42,330 nucleotides of DNA from Bacillota bacterium (GCA_011048995.1 DSCS01000048.1:1-42330), one strand, 5' to 3'. Positions 1-8,475 are shown, counted from the first letter of the stretch. Made by a program: numbers and translations. Notes: generated from the sequence alone by a model not told the origin.

Positions 1-1181
1 ACGAGGATAATATCGGGATCCTGCCGGAGAAAAGAGCGCAAAGAAGCGGCAAATGTCAATCCGATTTCCGAATGGACATTGACCTGATTAATACCTTTAA
101 GGTTAAATTCAACAGGATCCTCGGCTGTCATAATATTGACATCCACCTGGTTCAAACTGGAAAGAGCCGAATAAAGCGTTGTCGTCTTTCCCGACCCTGT
201 AGGCCCTGTAACCAAAACCATTCCGTAAGGAGCAGCAATGGCTTTTTTGAATTTATCCTCATCGTCTTTTTCAAAACCCAGCTTGGTCAGATCCAGACGG
301 AGATTCTCTTTATCCAAAATACGCATAACGACCTTTTCACCGAAAACCGTGGGGAGGGTCGACACACGCAAATCGACGACTTTGTTTTTGGAGACCTTAA
401 ATTTCGAACGGCCGTCCTGAGGGAGGCGCCGTTCGGCGATATCAAGTTTGGACAAGATCTTAATACGCGAAATAATGGCATTTTGAAGCTTCTTTGGAGG
501 CTCCAATACGGTTTGAAGGGTCCCGTCTACGCGAAAACGGACGCGGACAGTCTTTTCATAGGGTTCAATGTGAATATCACTGGCTTTATCCATGACCGCT
601 TTGGCAATCAATTGCTGAACCAATTTGACGACAGGCTCATCCTCGACCTGGCTGAGAAGCTCCTGTTCACTGACATCGTCCTCATCTTCGATGACTTCAA
701 ATTCCGTAAGATCCATTTCTTCATCCAGAGCATCAGAAATCTCGGACATGTCGGATGCGCCGGTTCCGTAATAAGAGTCGATGGCCTTCATAATAGAGGT
801 CTCTGCGGCCACTACGGGCTCAATATTGTAACTGGTTCGAAATTTTATATCATCAATGGCCTGGACATTGGTAGGATTCGACATGGCCAGCGTCAGCGTA
901 TACCCCATACGGTGCAGAGGGATGACTTTATACTTTCTGGCAATATCTTCAGGTATGATTCTGAGTACATTCGCATCTATTTCAAAATGAGAGAGATCGA
1001 CAGAGGCGACCCCCAATTGCTTTCCCAGGGTATTCGTCAGATCGGTTTCACTGATAAAGCCTAACTTAACAAGAATGGTTCCTATGGTCTCATGCGTTCT
1101 TTTTTGTTCCTCCAATGCCCGTTGAAGCTGGGCATCATCAATTAAACCCACGGTACGGAGCATGGTGCCTATCTTTGACAT
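1..1181 (-). CDS. pilB: Type IV pilus / type II secretion assembly ATPase (PilB/GspE family), 3' end outside window
   Basis: This gene is open from an ATG at 1181 to the window edge (393 codons), so the C-terminus is missing. An N-terminal MshEN/T2SSE_N-like domain (about residues 1-150) and an acidic linker precede the hexameric ATPase domain. The Walker A motif GPTGSGKTT lies at about residues 326-334. The visible part ends in RQDPDIILV, the strand just before the Walker B glutamate of this family. The start is supported by an AGGGGG ribosome binding site. Family knowledge: a cytoplasmic ATPase powering pilus extension or pseudopilus assembly. PilB, GspE and MshE cannot be separated without the missing end and neighbours. 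It follows the VOR operon on the same strand. Confidence 0.93.
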   Translation of the reverse strand, partial: MSKIGTMLRTVGLIDDAQLQRALEEQKRTHETIGTILVKLGFISETDLTNTLGKQLGVASVDLSHFEIDANVLRIIPEDIARKYKVIPLHRMGYTLTLAMSNPTNVQAIDDIKFRTSYNIEPVVAAETSIMKAIDSYYGTGASDMSEISDALDEEMDLTEFEVIEDEDDVSEQELLSQVEDEPVVKLVQQLIAKAVMDKASDIHIEPYEKTVRVRFRVDGTLQTVLEPPKKLQNAIISRIKILSKLDIAERRLPQDGRSKFKVSKNKVVDLRVSTLPTVFGEKVVMRILDKENLRLDLTKLGFEKDDEDKFKKAIAAPYGMVLVTGPTGSGKTTTLYSALSSLNQVDVNIMTAEDPVEFNLKGINQVNVHSEIGLTFAASLRSFLRQDPDIIL

Positions 1182-1206
1182 AATCCCCCTTTGAATCAAT
1201 GGTGTC

Positions 1207-1230
1207 AAGGGGGGGGGATATCCCCCCCTT
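1207..1230. repeat. G/C-tract palindrome between VOR gamma gene and pilB
   Basis: Nine G, ATAT, then seven C form a perfect 18-base palindrome (1211-1228) flanked by AA and TT. It would fold as a very stable short-loop hairpin between the last VOR gene and pilB. It lacks a U tract, so it is more likely an mRNA-processing or attenuating hairpin than a full terminator. The smaller palindrome ATTAGT-CTAT-ACTAAT overlaps the VOR gamma stop codon next to it. Confidence 0.6.
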
Positions 1231-1239
1231 CCGATTAGT

Positions 1240-1773
1240 CTATACTAATTGGTAACCTTTTTCAAGGGCTTTCTGATTGATTTCAACGAGATTCTGGCGT
1301 CTTGCAGAGAGTACGTTTTTCAAAGATTTTTTAAGGGTCTCCAGTTTGATAATCCCGGTCTTTTTGCAAAAGGCCCCTAATGCGATCATGTTGGCATAGC
1401 GGATATCGCCCAATTCAAGGGCTTCGTCATTACATGCCAAATTGACGACATCCAGGTCTTTACGCTCCACATCCCGGTCAACAATAGAAGTGTTCACAAG
1501 AATCACTCCCTTGGGAGCCATTTTAGGTTCGAATTTATCCAGAGAGGGACGGTTCATAATAATGGAATAAGCCGGCTCTGCAACGATAGGCGCCGCAATG
1601 ATCTCATCTGAGATGACAACACTGCAGTTCGCTGTTCCCCCTCGTTGTTCCACCCCATAGGAAGGAATCCAGGAAACATTTTTTCCCTCATGCATTGCAG
1701 CATAGGCAAGCAAACGCCCCATGACCATTATCCCCTGGCCGCCAAATCCTGCCAAGATAATTTTATGTTCCAT
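1240..1773 (-). CDS. vorC: 2-oxoacid:ferredoxin oxidoreductase, gamma subunit
   Basis: 177 residues, the normal length for the gamma (catalytic gamma/CE) domain of 2-oxoacid:ferredoxin oxidoreductases. The N-terminus has the family motif GFGGQGI followed by the conserved PSYGVEQRGG segment. The subunit packs on the alpha and beta subunits of the cytoplasmic enzyme, which oxidatively decarboxylates 2-oxoacids to acyl-CoA with ferredoxin as electron acceptor. It is last of the four adjacent subunit genes, 17 nt after the beta gene, so assembly into one complex is expected. Substrate (branched-chain, 2-oxoglutarate or pyruvate) is not readable from this subunit. Confidence 0.92.
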   Translation of the reverse strand: MEHKIILAGFGGQGIMVMGRLLAYAAMHEGKNVSWIPSYGVEQRGGTANCSVVISDEIIAAPIVAEPAYSIIMNRPSLDKFEPKMAPKGVILVNTSIVDRDVERKDLDVVNLACNDEALELGDIRYANMIALGAFCKKTGIIKLETLKKSLKNVLSARRQNLVEINQKALEKGYQLV

Positions 1774-1790
1774 ATTAACCCCTTTCCCGC

Positions 1791-2537
1791 TTACTGATCC
1801 TGGTCGATGTCTTTTTTCACGCCAAGAGGGTAAAACGGTTCCATGTTATCTTTCAGCCACTCCACAGCATCCAAAGGAGAGAGCCCCCAGTTGGTGGGAC
1901 AAGTGGAAAGAATCTCGACCATGGAGAACCCTTTGCCGTCCATCTGGTTCTGAAAGGCTTTTTTAACCATCTTCTTTGTTTCCATGACATGTTTTGGATC
2001 ATAAACAGCTCCCCGGGCAATATAGGCCGCCCCTGCTGTTTGTGTGAGGATCTCCGATACCTTCATGGGATTTCCGTGGATTTTTAAATCACGGCCGAAA
2101 GGAGTCGTCGCCGTTTTCTGTCCCTCCAGGGATGTCGGCGCCATCTGCCCCCCGGTCATGCCGTAAATAGCATTATTGATAAAGATCGTGGTAATATTGA
2201 AGCCCCTGTTGGCCAGATGAAGGATCTCGGCCGCCCCGATTGAGGCCAGGTCACCGTCTCCCTGATAAGTAAAGACAATTTTATCGGGCTGGGTCAATTT
2301 CAGTCCTGTGGCGACAGCCGGAGCCCGGCCGTGAGCCGCTTCTGAAAAATCGACATTAAAATAATCATACGCCAAAGCAGCACATCCCACAGGGGCAATC
2401 CCTATGGTCCTGTCAGCTATCCCCAATTCGTCTATGACTTCCGCAACCAGCCGATGAGCAATGCCGTGGTGGCAGCCCGGACAATAAATGGTTGTAGCGG
2501 ATGTCATGGATTCAGGTTTTTTATATACGGTTTTCAT
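1791..2537 (-). CDS. vorA: 2-oxoacid:ferredoxin oxidoreductase, beta (TPP-binding) subunit
   Basis: 248 residues from the ATG at 2537; an in-frame GTG three codons upstream is possible, but the AAGGAGAGG site fits the ATG better. It carries CPGC near the N-terminus (C19, C22) and the thiamine-pyrophosphate signature GDGD (93-96) followed by the asparagine pair about 25 residues later, which coordinate the diphosphate and magnesium. This is the cofactor subunit that decarboxylates the 2-oxoacid. It has no internal iron-sulfur motifs, consistent with the separate ferredoxin subunit. It lies between the alpha and gamma genes. Confidence 0.93.
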   Translation of the reverse strand: MKTVYKKPESMTSATTIYCPGCHHGIAHRLVAEVIDELGIADRTIGIAPVGCAALAYDYFNVDFSEAAHGRAPAVATGLKLTQPDKIVFTYQGDGDLASIGAAEILHLANRGFNITTIFINNAIYGMTGGQMAPTSLEGQKTATTPFGRDLKIHGNPMKVSEILTQTAGAAYIARGAVYDPKHVMETKKMVKKAFQNQMDGKGFSMVEILSTCPTNWGLSPLDAVEWLKDNMEPFYPLGVKKDIDQDQ

Positions 2538-2552
2538 ATAATACACCTCTCC

Positions 2553-3605
2553 TTAAAACATTTGATTGACACGGTCGACGACTTCTTTTACCGTGGGAAT
2601 CCATCCGCCGGCATACCCGTAAAATTCAACGGGGGCTTTCCCGGCGACTCCGATACGCACATCGTCCAGCATCTGGCCCAAATTCATCTCCACAACAAGA
2701 AACTTTTTGCTCTTTTCGGCCTGCTTTTCCAATACTTTATAGGGGTAGGGCCAGACAAGGCGCGGGCGGATCAAACCGACTTTCTTCCCGGCAGCTCTTA
2801 AATGGCGCACGGCACCGATACAAGCACGAGAAGCCGACCCGTAAGCGACCAGCGTCACATCGGCGTCAGCGGTTTCCAATTCTTCGTACCGTATCTCATT
2901 CGCTTCGACCTCAGCATAGATTTTCCGTAAAACTTCATTATGTTCGTACAACCCCGTTCCCCCCAACATGAGCGAACGCACAATGTTCCGCGGCCGTCCC
3001 TTGGCTCCGGTCAAAGCCCAGTCTTTAGGAGGCAATCCCTTGTTTCCTTTGGGTTCTTTAAAGACGACAGGCTCCATCATCTGCCCCAGCATCCCGTCAG
3101 CCATGACCATTGACGGCATTCTGTATTTATCCGCCAGGTAAAAGGCGTCGATGACATCATCGGCCATTTCCTGAACAGAGTTAGGCGCAAAGACGATAAG
3201 ACGATAGTCGCCGTTCCCGCCTCCGCGGGTGGCCTGATAATAGTCTCCCTGTGCAGGGGAAATATTCCCCAGTCCCGGCCCGCCCCGCATGACATTGACG
3301 ATGACGGCAGGAAGACGGGCTCCGGCCAGATATGAGATCCCTTCCTGCTTCAGGCTGACTCCCGGCGATGATGACGAGGTCATTGTCCTTTTCCCTGCTC
3401 CTGCAGCACCGAAAACCATATTGACAGCAGCCAACTCGCTTTCGGACTGCACAAAGACCCGTCCTTCTTCCAGCATTCGCTTAGACATATACGCCGTTAA
3501 TTCATTTTGCGGTGTAATCGGGTATCCGAAATAGGCTTCACAGCCGGCGATAATCGCAGCCTCTCCGAGGGCTTCATTTCCCTTCATTAAAAATTTTTCA
3601 CCCAT
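2553..3605 (-). CDS. vorB: 2-oxoacid:ferredoxin oxidoreductase, alpha subunit (VorB type)
   Basis: 350 residues from ATG at 3605, which has a close AGGAGGG site; the longer frame to 3647 runs into the ferredoxin gene and is rejected. The sequence starts MGEKFLMKGNEAL and continues with YFGYPITPQNE, typical of VorB/KorA alpha subunits, and contains the conserved MTSSSSPG and MRGGPGLG segments that help bind the cofactor and substrate. It forms the heteromeric oxidoreductase with the neighbouring beta, gamma and ferredoxin subunits. The subunit style matches proteins annotated as 3-methyl-2-oxobutanoate dehydrogenase VorB, so branched-chain amino-acid oxidation is likely. 2-Oxoglutarate remains possible. 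Confidence 0.93.
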   Translation of the reverse strand: MGEKFLMKGNEALGEAAIIAGCEAYFGYPITPQNELTAYMSKRMLEEGRVFVQSESELAAVNMVFGAAGAGKRTMTSSSSPGVSLKQEGISYLAGARLPAVIVNVMRGGPGLGNISPAQGDYYQATRGGGNGDYRLIVFAPNSVQEMADDVIDAFYLADKYRMPSMVMADGMLGQMMEPVVFKEPKGNKGLPPKDWALTGAKGRPRNIVRSLMLGGTGLYEHNEVLRKIYAEVEANEIRYEELETADADVTLVAYGSASRACIGAVRHLRAAGKKVGLIRPRLVWPYPYKVLEKQAEKSKKFLVVEMNLGQMLDDVRIGVAGKAPVEFYGYAGGWIPTVKEVVDRVNQMF

Positions 3606-3615
3606 AAAATCCCTC

Positions 3616-3831
3616 CTAATCTTCCCTGTATACTTCGATGGCCACATCAGGGCACATCATGGCGCAGAAACCGCAACCGATACACTCTTCAGGATGAAGG
3701 GGCGTTGAGTACCTGTAGCCCTTGGTGTTAAAATCTTCTGAGAGCCCCAGTACTTTTTTTGGGCAGGTTGCAATACAGAGCTCACACCCCTTACATTTCT
3801 CTTTGTCAATGACCACTTTTCCTTTTGGCAT
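3616..3831 (-). CDS. vorD: 2-oxoacid:ferredoxin oxidoreductase, delta (2[4Fe-4S] ferredoxin) subunit
   Basis: 71 residues with two classical CxxCxxCxxxC clusters: C13/C16/C19/C23 and C50/C53/C56/C60. This is the electron-wire subunit that passes electrons from the TPP site of the beta subunit to external ferredoxin. It is the first of the four subunit genes in transcription order, 33 nt after the P-loop ATPase gene and 10 nt before the alpha gene. Its position and size match the separate delta subunit of four-subunit archaeal and anaerobic bacterial enzymes. Confidence 0.93.
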   Translation of the reverse strand: MPKGKVVIDKEKCKGCELCIATCPKKVLGLSEDFNTKGYRYSTPLHPEECIGCGFCAMMCPDVAIEVYRED

Positions 3832-3864
3832 TTAAACAACACCTCCTCATCTGTTACTCCGGAA

Positions 3865-4563
3865 TCAGGGAGTGCTTTTTTCCTCCCAGGGAGTATGGTA
3901 AAACAATTCTAACGGAAAGACATCTCCTTCAAAACGGCTTTCCAGGCTTTCCCTGAAAGATGGCTCATCAAGAAATGCCGGAACAGTAATATAAGCCAGG
4001 GGAATATTCAAACGGAGCGAGGCTTCCGAACAATACTCAGCCCCCCGAAGAATCATCTCCCGGTCAGTCAACTCTTTCATGTGGGTATTGGATATAATCG
4101 CTGTAGGATGAAGTTCACTCATCTTTTCAATAAGCTTGGCCATTTTTATGATTCCGTCAGTATCCCGTGTAAACGGACGGTTCACATTCACAATAATAAA
4201 AACCTCAAAACGTCCCTTCTCCTGAATCCTTTTCCGAAGACTGCCCAAAGGAATCGTCCCCACATCATCCCCACCCATATCCAGAACCACTTTGTAATCG
4301 TCCTGATCGATCATTCCGCCGATTGAAGCCGTAATCACAGGCAGATCGGCTGAATTCACCCGGGAAGGCGGAGCAATGAGTTTGATGCCATTTTCCCGGA
4401 AGAGGATTTCCTTGTCCCTGCTCCTAAAATAGGGATTCACAACATCCATATCGGCTAAGGCGACATGCTCATGATTTTTTTTGAGAAAAAGAGCAAAATT
4501 GGACGCAACTTCTGTTTTCCCGCTCCCATAGTAGCCGGAAAAGATGAAGATGCGTTTATCCAT
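3865..4563 (-). CDS. P-loop ATPase (MinD/CobQ-like) leading the VOR operon
   Basis: 232 residues from ATG at 4563 (AGGGGG site upstream); the longer frame to 4887 overlaps nhaC and is rejected. Walker A GYYGSGKT is at residues 10-17, followed by an ADMDVVNPYFRSRD segment in the switch region and a VVLDMGGDD Walker B-like stretch, placing it in the SIMIBI class near MinD/CobQ proteins. No membrane segment is visible. It is the first gene after a good promoter and directly precedes the four VOR genes, so a role in maturation, cofactor delivery or regulation of the oxidoreductase is an inference. The exact function is unknown. Confidence 0.75.
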   Translation of the reverse strand: MDKRIFIFSGYYGSGKTEVASNFALFLKKNHEHVALADMDVVNPYFRSRDKEILFRENGIKLIAPPSRVNSADLPVITASIGGMIDQDDYKVVLDMGGDDVGTIPLGSLRKRIQEKGRFEVFIIVNVNRPFTRDTDGIIKMAKLIEKMSELHPTAIISNTHMKELTDREMILRGAEYCSEASLRLNIPLAYITVPAFLDEPSFRESLESRFEGDVFPLELFYHTPWEEKSTP

Positions 4564-4584
4564 ATTTGACCCCCTTACACGAAT

Positions 4585-4613
4585 ACCATAAGATACAAAG
4601 GCTGGAGTGTCAA
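4585..4613 (-). promoter_or_regulatory. Promoter for the P-loop ATPase / VOR operon
   Basis: On the minus strand, TTGACA (4608-4613) and TATGGT (4585-4590) are separated by 17 nt, ending about 20 nt before the ATG at 4563. It splits the VOR operon from the upstream nhaC gene. Confidence 0.7.
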
Positions 4614-4658
4614 CAGAAATTGACTGCTTCGTAATGCGTAAGAGTGACTTTATAAGAC

Positions 4659-6122
4659 TTACCCCTTGGAAAAAAAGAAGTGGATCAAAATCAGGATCAC
4701 CGCTCCGCCGCCCAATGCAGCAAAAAGGGGCAACCCGGCCCCAACCGCCAAAAAACCAAAGAAAGCGGCTATACCGGCCAAAAAGACCTGAGGAAACTGT
4801 GTCTTGATATGATAAAGGGGGCTGATTCCGCAGGCAGCCGCTGTCATTACGGACTTGTCCGAATAGGGAATCATCTGAGCGCCCCAAATAGCCCCGGATA
4901 TCGTCGCAGCCACAGAGCCGTAAAGGACAGCTTCCCCGGAGGGCAGCGCCATTTGAACGGCTATGGGCATAATAAGAGCCATAGAGCTCCAGGAGAAACC
5001 ACTGGCCACCGTCACAAGGGCTGCCATGACAAAGATAAGGGCCGGTATAAAATCGGGTTTCATCAGCTGTTGAAAGTAGTAGGCCATATGATATCCTGTT
5101 TTCAGATCACCCGCCGTCAATTCCAGCCCCCGCGCCAGGATGATCACCAGCCCTGTCGTCCACATTCCTTTCACCCCATGACTAAACGCCGAAGAAAACT
5201 CTTTTTTTCCCATAACACGGTCTTTGATCATAAAAAAAGCCAAAAAAAGAGACGCTGTGATCACGCCTAAATTCAAAGCATCGATTACAGGGGCCGCGCC
5301 GAAAAGAGCAGTAAGAGACAGGGGGACTCCCAAAGGAAGATGAAGAGAGCCGAGAAGAAGCATTCCGGCGAAAGAGACAGTAACCAATGTTATGATCGGA
5401 ATGATCATATCCCGCCGCCTGGCTTGCCCTCCCGGGGCCAGGGGAGGATTGATCCGATGGGGCTCCCCTTTTCGCCCTCCAAACCAACGGCCTGTTAGAG
5501 CTGTAATAAGAACAAGCAAAATACTGAAATAGGTAAAAAGGTGATAGGGAAGAGCAGAAAGAAAGACATTCATGGCACCGGCCTCTGCCCGGGCTTCTTT
5601 TAAGGCTCCACCGATAAGAGAGATCTCAAAAGCGGCCCATGTTGAGATCAAAGCTACGGAGGCCAATGTGGCCATCACATCGGTAAAATAGGCCAGCATA
5701 GCCGGAGAAATACGATGGCGTTCCATCACCGGGCGCATTGAAGCACCTGCGATGAGAACATTGGCATAGTCATCGAAAAAGAGAAGGGAACTGGTCCCCA
5801 CAGCTGTCAGGCGGGCTATCCGGGCATTCGGCAGCCTTCTCCCCACAGAGATCCCGAATTTAAGATTGGCCCCTGTTCTGGCCATGATATGAAGCATCCC
5901 GGCGACCATGAGGACGAAAAATGTGATTTTTAGTCGTTCAGAATCTGTAAAGCTGACAAAAAGATAAGTGCTTGCTTTAATAAAGAATCCGGAAAAAGAG
6001 TGCCCTGAAAGGACCGCTCCCGTAAGAATACCGCAAAGAAGAGCCACCCATACTTTACGGCTTTTATAGGCCACAGCAATGGTGACTCCGGTAGGAATCA
6101 GGGATATAACGGCCTGGATCAC
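4659..6122 (-). CDS. nhaC: Na+/H+ antiporter, NhaC family
   Basis: 487 residues, strongly hydrophobic throughout with roughly a dozen membrane segments, in the usual range for NhaC-family ion/proton antiporters of the inner membrane. The FFDDYANVLIAG segment in the first half is characteristic of this family, and a matching hydrophobic repeat follows in the C-terminal half. It starts 18 nt after the decarboxylase gene and is probably co-transcribed with it. Proton consumption by decarboxylation and Na+/H+ exchange would then be linked in pH or sodium homeostasis (inference). NhaC relatives can also exchange organic substrates, so an amino-acid/amine exchange role cannot be excluded. Confidence 0.88.
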   Translation of the reverse strand: MIQAVISLIPTGVTIAVAYKSRKVWVALLCGILTGAVLSGHSFSGFFIKASTYLFVSFTDSERLKITFFVLMVAGMLHIMARTGANLKFGISVGRRLPNARIARLTAVGTSSLLFFDDYANVLIAGASMRPVMERHRISPAMLAYFTDVMATLASVALISTWAAFEISLIGGALKEARAEAGAMNVFLSALPYHLFTYFSILLVLITALTGRWFGGRKGEPHRINPPLAPGGQARRRDMIIPIITLVTVSFAGMLLLGSLHLPLGVPLSLTALFGAAPVIDALNLGVITASLFLAFFMIKDRVMGKKEFSSAFSHGVKGMWTTGLVIILARGLELTAGDLKTGYHMAYYFQQLMKPDFIPALIFVMAALVTVASGFSWSSMALIMPIAVQMALPSGEAVLYGSVAATISGAIWGAQMIPYSDKSVMTAAACGISPLYHIKTQFPQVFLAGIAAFFGFLAVGAGLPLFAALGGGAVILILIHFFFSKG

Positions 6123-6140
6123 GACGCTCCTCCTTTATGA

Positions 6141-8057
6141 TTACAGCGCAAATCCCCGATTCTGCAAATCCGTCTCTTCTTCCGATGTTAAAACAGCAAT
6201 ATAACCATCCTGCATGCCGTGTATTTCCACATTTTTTTCATACAAGCCCATGAGGTAGGCAATGATCTCAGAAGTGATCTCCTGGCCCGGGACCAGAATA
6301 GGAATACCCGGAGGATAAGGAACCACCATACCCGAAGCGATGCGTCCGCTGCATTTCTGAACAGGGGACAGCACACCGTCACAATAAAAGGCATGGCGGG
6401 GAAGATATTTAATGTCTGATACCATGAGGTTTAACGCTTCTGCCGGCCGCAAAATCCCGCCGGTCCCTTTCCGCTTGGAAAGGGCCTCCAATGCAAGAAA
6501 AAGCCGGTTGATCTTGGAGCGTGTCGTGCCGATGGTGATGAGAAAAGTCATCGTGTTAAAGGTCGTCTTTTCCACCTGAATCCCGTAATCATTCAAAAGC
6601 AGATGTTCCAGTTTTTTGTTGGAATAACCGCTTTGGCTGATGTCCACTGTGACTTTTGTGCGGTCCAGACGAATATTGTCATTTTTCAGCTCATCGGCAA
6701 TTAGGTCTTCGGCTTCCAGCGTTTTGAACCGCTCTAAAGAGTTGACGGCATCTCTCAGGTCTTCAGCCAGCTGCAACGCATTGGAAAGCAGGCGGTATCC
6801 CTCCATGACCATCTGTTTACGCGCCACATCCAAAGAGGCGATCATAGGGTACCCCGGAGATGTCGAGCTGTAGAGCATATAATTTTCCATGAAGAAATCT
6901 TCAATCGTGTCAAAATCAGGATCATTGACATGAATCATTGAAGACTGGCTGAAGGCGCTCATCGTCTTATGAGTGGATTGTGTGGCATAGTCAGCCCCCG
7001 CCGCCATGGCACAGGGATAGAATGCCGGATGAAAATTAGCATACCCGAACCAGGCTTCGTCAATAATCACTTTCAGATTTCGTTTATGGGCTTCAGCGAT
7101 GATCTCTTCCAGATCGTAGACCAAGCCGTCATAGGTGCAATTGGTCAGAATCATGGCTTTCAGTTTTTTCCCGTCCTTTAATGCTTTATCCATAGTCTCA
7201 TAAAGCCTTTTCTTAGGAATCGGCCCGAAAATACCATATTTATTATTCACCGAGGGTGTTAAATAAACCGGCTCGGCCCCGGCGGCGATAATGCCGTAAT
7301 GAACGGACTTGTGACAATTTCTGTCCAGAAGAATCGCTTCTCCGGGTTTGAGAAGTGTCTGAAGGAGGATTTTATTTGAGGTCGATGTTCCGTTAGTCAC
7401 AAAAAAGGTCCGTTTGGCGCGAAAAGCCCGGGCGGCCAACTCCTGAGCTTTGGTGATCACACCTTCCGGCTTCGGGTCAAGAAGAGAATCCAGGGCCGGG
7501 ACGGACACAGATATATCTGAAGCAAACATGTTATGTCCGAAAAATTCATAATAGTCACTGACCCAGGGAGAATGCTTCACGGAATCGCCTGAAGAATGCC
7601 CGGGAGTATGCCACGAATCATTGCTTTTGGTGGCATAACGGACAAGTTCTTCAAAAAAGGGAGCCTGCTGTTTCTCTTTCACCACAGCCGTGATCTTTCG
7701 GTACATATCGTCATAATCCCTGTCATCTTTGAAGAAATAACCGGTGATCAGGCCTTTGCCTCCTATTTTACGGGGATCCTTTTCCTTCGTGAAAAGAAAA
7801 AGGTTCACTTCATAACGGACTTTTATGATCTCATGAAAAATAAGTTCGCCTTCAATATCCGTTGATTTTGATTCTTTGTTTTTCCGGGATCTCCAATTAA
7901 CCAGGACGACCTGAATATCACCGTCTTCACGAAGGGCGGAAAGCCCCTCATCCAGGTTGTCGCAATCCCTCACTGCCAAGCCGCGCCGCAAGAGCTCCCG
8001 CCGCGCTTCTGTACGGAATTCATCATTGACCTCAATGATCAAGACTTTGCCATTCAT
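6141..8057 (-). CDS. PLP-dependent Orn/Lys/Arg-type decarboxylase with N-terminal wing domain
   Basis: 638 residues. The N-terminal 120 or so residues resemble the response-regulator-like wing domain of inducible amino-acid decarboxylases. The fold-type I aminotransferase domain follows, with FVTNGTSTSN binding the cofactor phosphate, an IIDEAWFGY aspartate, and the Schiff-base lysine in STHKTMSAFSQ (K364). A C-terminal domain completes it. It is shorter than E. coli AdiA/LdcI (about 715-755) and longer than Bacillus SpeA (about 490). It removes CO2 from a basic amino acid to give a polyamine or diamine while consuming a proton. Arginine, lysine and ornithine cannot be distinguished by eye. 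No exchanger of the AdiC/CadB type is adjacent; nhaC follows instead. Confidence 0.88.
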   Translation of the reverse strand: MNGKVLIIEVNDEFRTEARRELLRRGLAVRDCDNLDEGLSALREDGDIQVVLVNWRSRKNKESKSTDIEGELIFHEIIKVRYEVNLFLFTKEKDPRKIGGKGLITGYFFKDDRDYDDMYRKITAVVKEKQQAPFFEELVRYATKSNDSWHTPGHSSGDSVKHSPWVSDYYEFFGHNMFASDISVSVPALDSLLDPKPEGVITKAQELAARAFRAKRTFFVTNGTSTSNKILLQTLLKPGEAILLDRNCHKSVHYGIIAAGAEPVYLTPSVNNKYGIFGPIPKKRLYETMDKALKDGKKLKAMILTNCTYDGLVYDLEEIIAEAHKRNLKVIIDEAWFGYANFHPAFYPCAMAAGADYATQSTHKTMSAFSQSSMIHVNDPDFDTIEDFFMENYMLYSSTSPGYPMIASLDVARKQMVMEGYRLLSNALQLAEDLRDAVNSLERFKTLEAEDLIADELKNDNIRLDRTKVTVDISQSGYSNKKLEHLLLNDYGIQVEKTTFNTMTFLITIGTTRSKINRLFLALEALSKRKGTGGILRPAEALNLMVSDIKYLPRHAFYCDGVLSPVQKCSGRIASGMVVPYPPGIPILVPGQEITSEIIAYLMGLYEKNVEIHGMQDGYIAVLTSEEETDLQNRGFAL

Positions 8058-8100
8058 CCCGTCACTCTCCCGTTAGTCATCTGAGTTCATTTCTCAAAAT

Positions 8101-8475
8101 CTACAAATTCTTATATTTACGCATAATAGAATCAAAAAGCTTCTTCTTAAAGTCATTATCAATAAACTGGTAAATATCCATCATATGGCCTTTTTTTGTT
8201 ACCCGCACAGGCACTTCGATGCGCAGCTTCTCTTCCCCCTTCTCCCCGTCGTTAAGGATGCGGATATCTTTCAGTAAGACCGTATCGGATATCTTCACCG
8301 TAACAAACGCTTTGATGTTCCCGTTATCCAATGTTTTGGTAACGATGATATCGGCCTGTTCTACACCCAGGGTCTTTTTCTCCCCTGAGGCCACGACTCT
8401 TTTTTTTAAAAGCTTCAAATAATAAAGCAGTCCCGCGACAACAACCCATGAGACACATGCCAGAATAATCCACAT
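8101..8475 (-). CDS. Membrane-anchored SpoVG-like protein
   Basis: 124 residues. A single hydrophobic segment (about 1-20) is followed by a short basic linker and a soluble domain of about 85 residues. The soluble part follows the SpoVG pattern closely: a strand, NGNIKAFVTVKI, then VLLKDIRIL, IEVPVRVTKKGHMMDIYQF, and a helix ending in a Y near the C-terminus. In SpoVG the matching elements are an AxASI strand, VVxDIRVI, and MPxxRxxxGxxxDIxHPI before a helix ending ExY. SpoVG proteins are small soluble nucleic-acid-binding regulators, so the anchor is unusual. It lies between cdsA and the decarboxylase gene, on the same strand. Assignment rests on motif reading only. Confidence 0.6.
   Translation of the reverse strand: MWIILACVSWVVVAGLLYYLKLLKKRVVASGEKKTLGVEQADIIVTKTLDNGNIKAFVTVKISDTVLLKDIRILNDGEKGEEKLRIEVPVRVTKKGHMMDIYQFIDNDFKKKLFDSIMRKYKNL

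Noticed and set aside
72-1064. Plus-strand open frame of 330 codons
   Set aside because: Lies antisense to pilB, whose minus-strand frame carries Walker A and continuous PilB/GspE motifs; the plus frame shows no family pattern.
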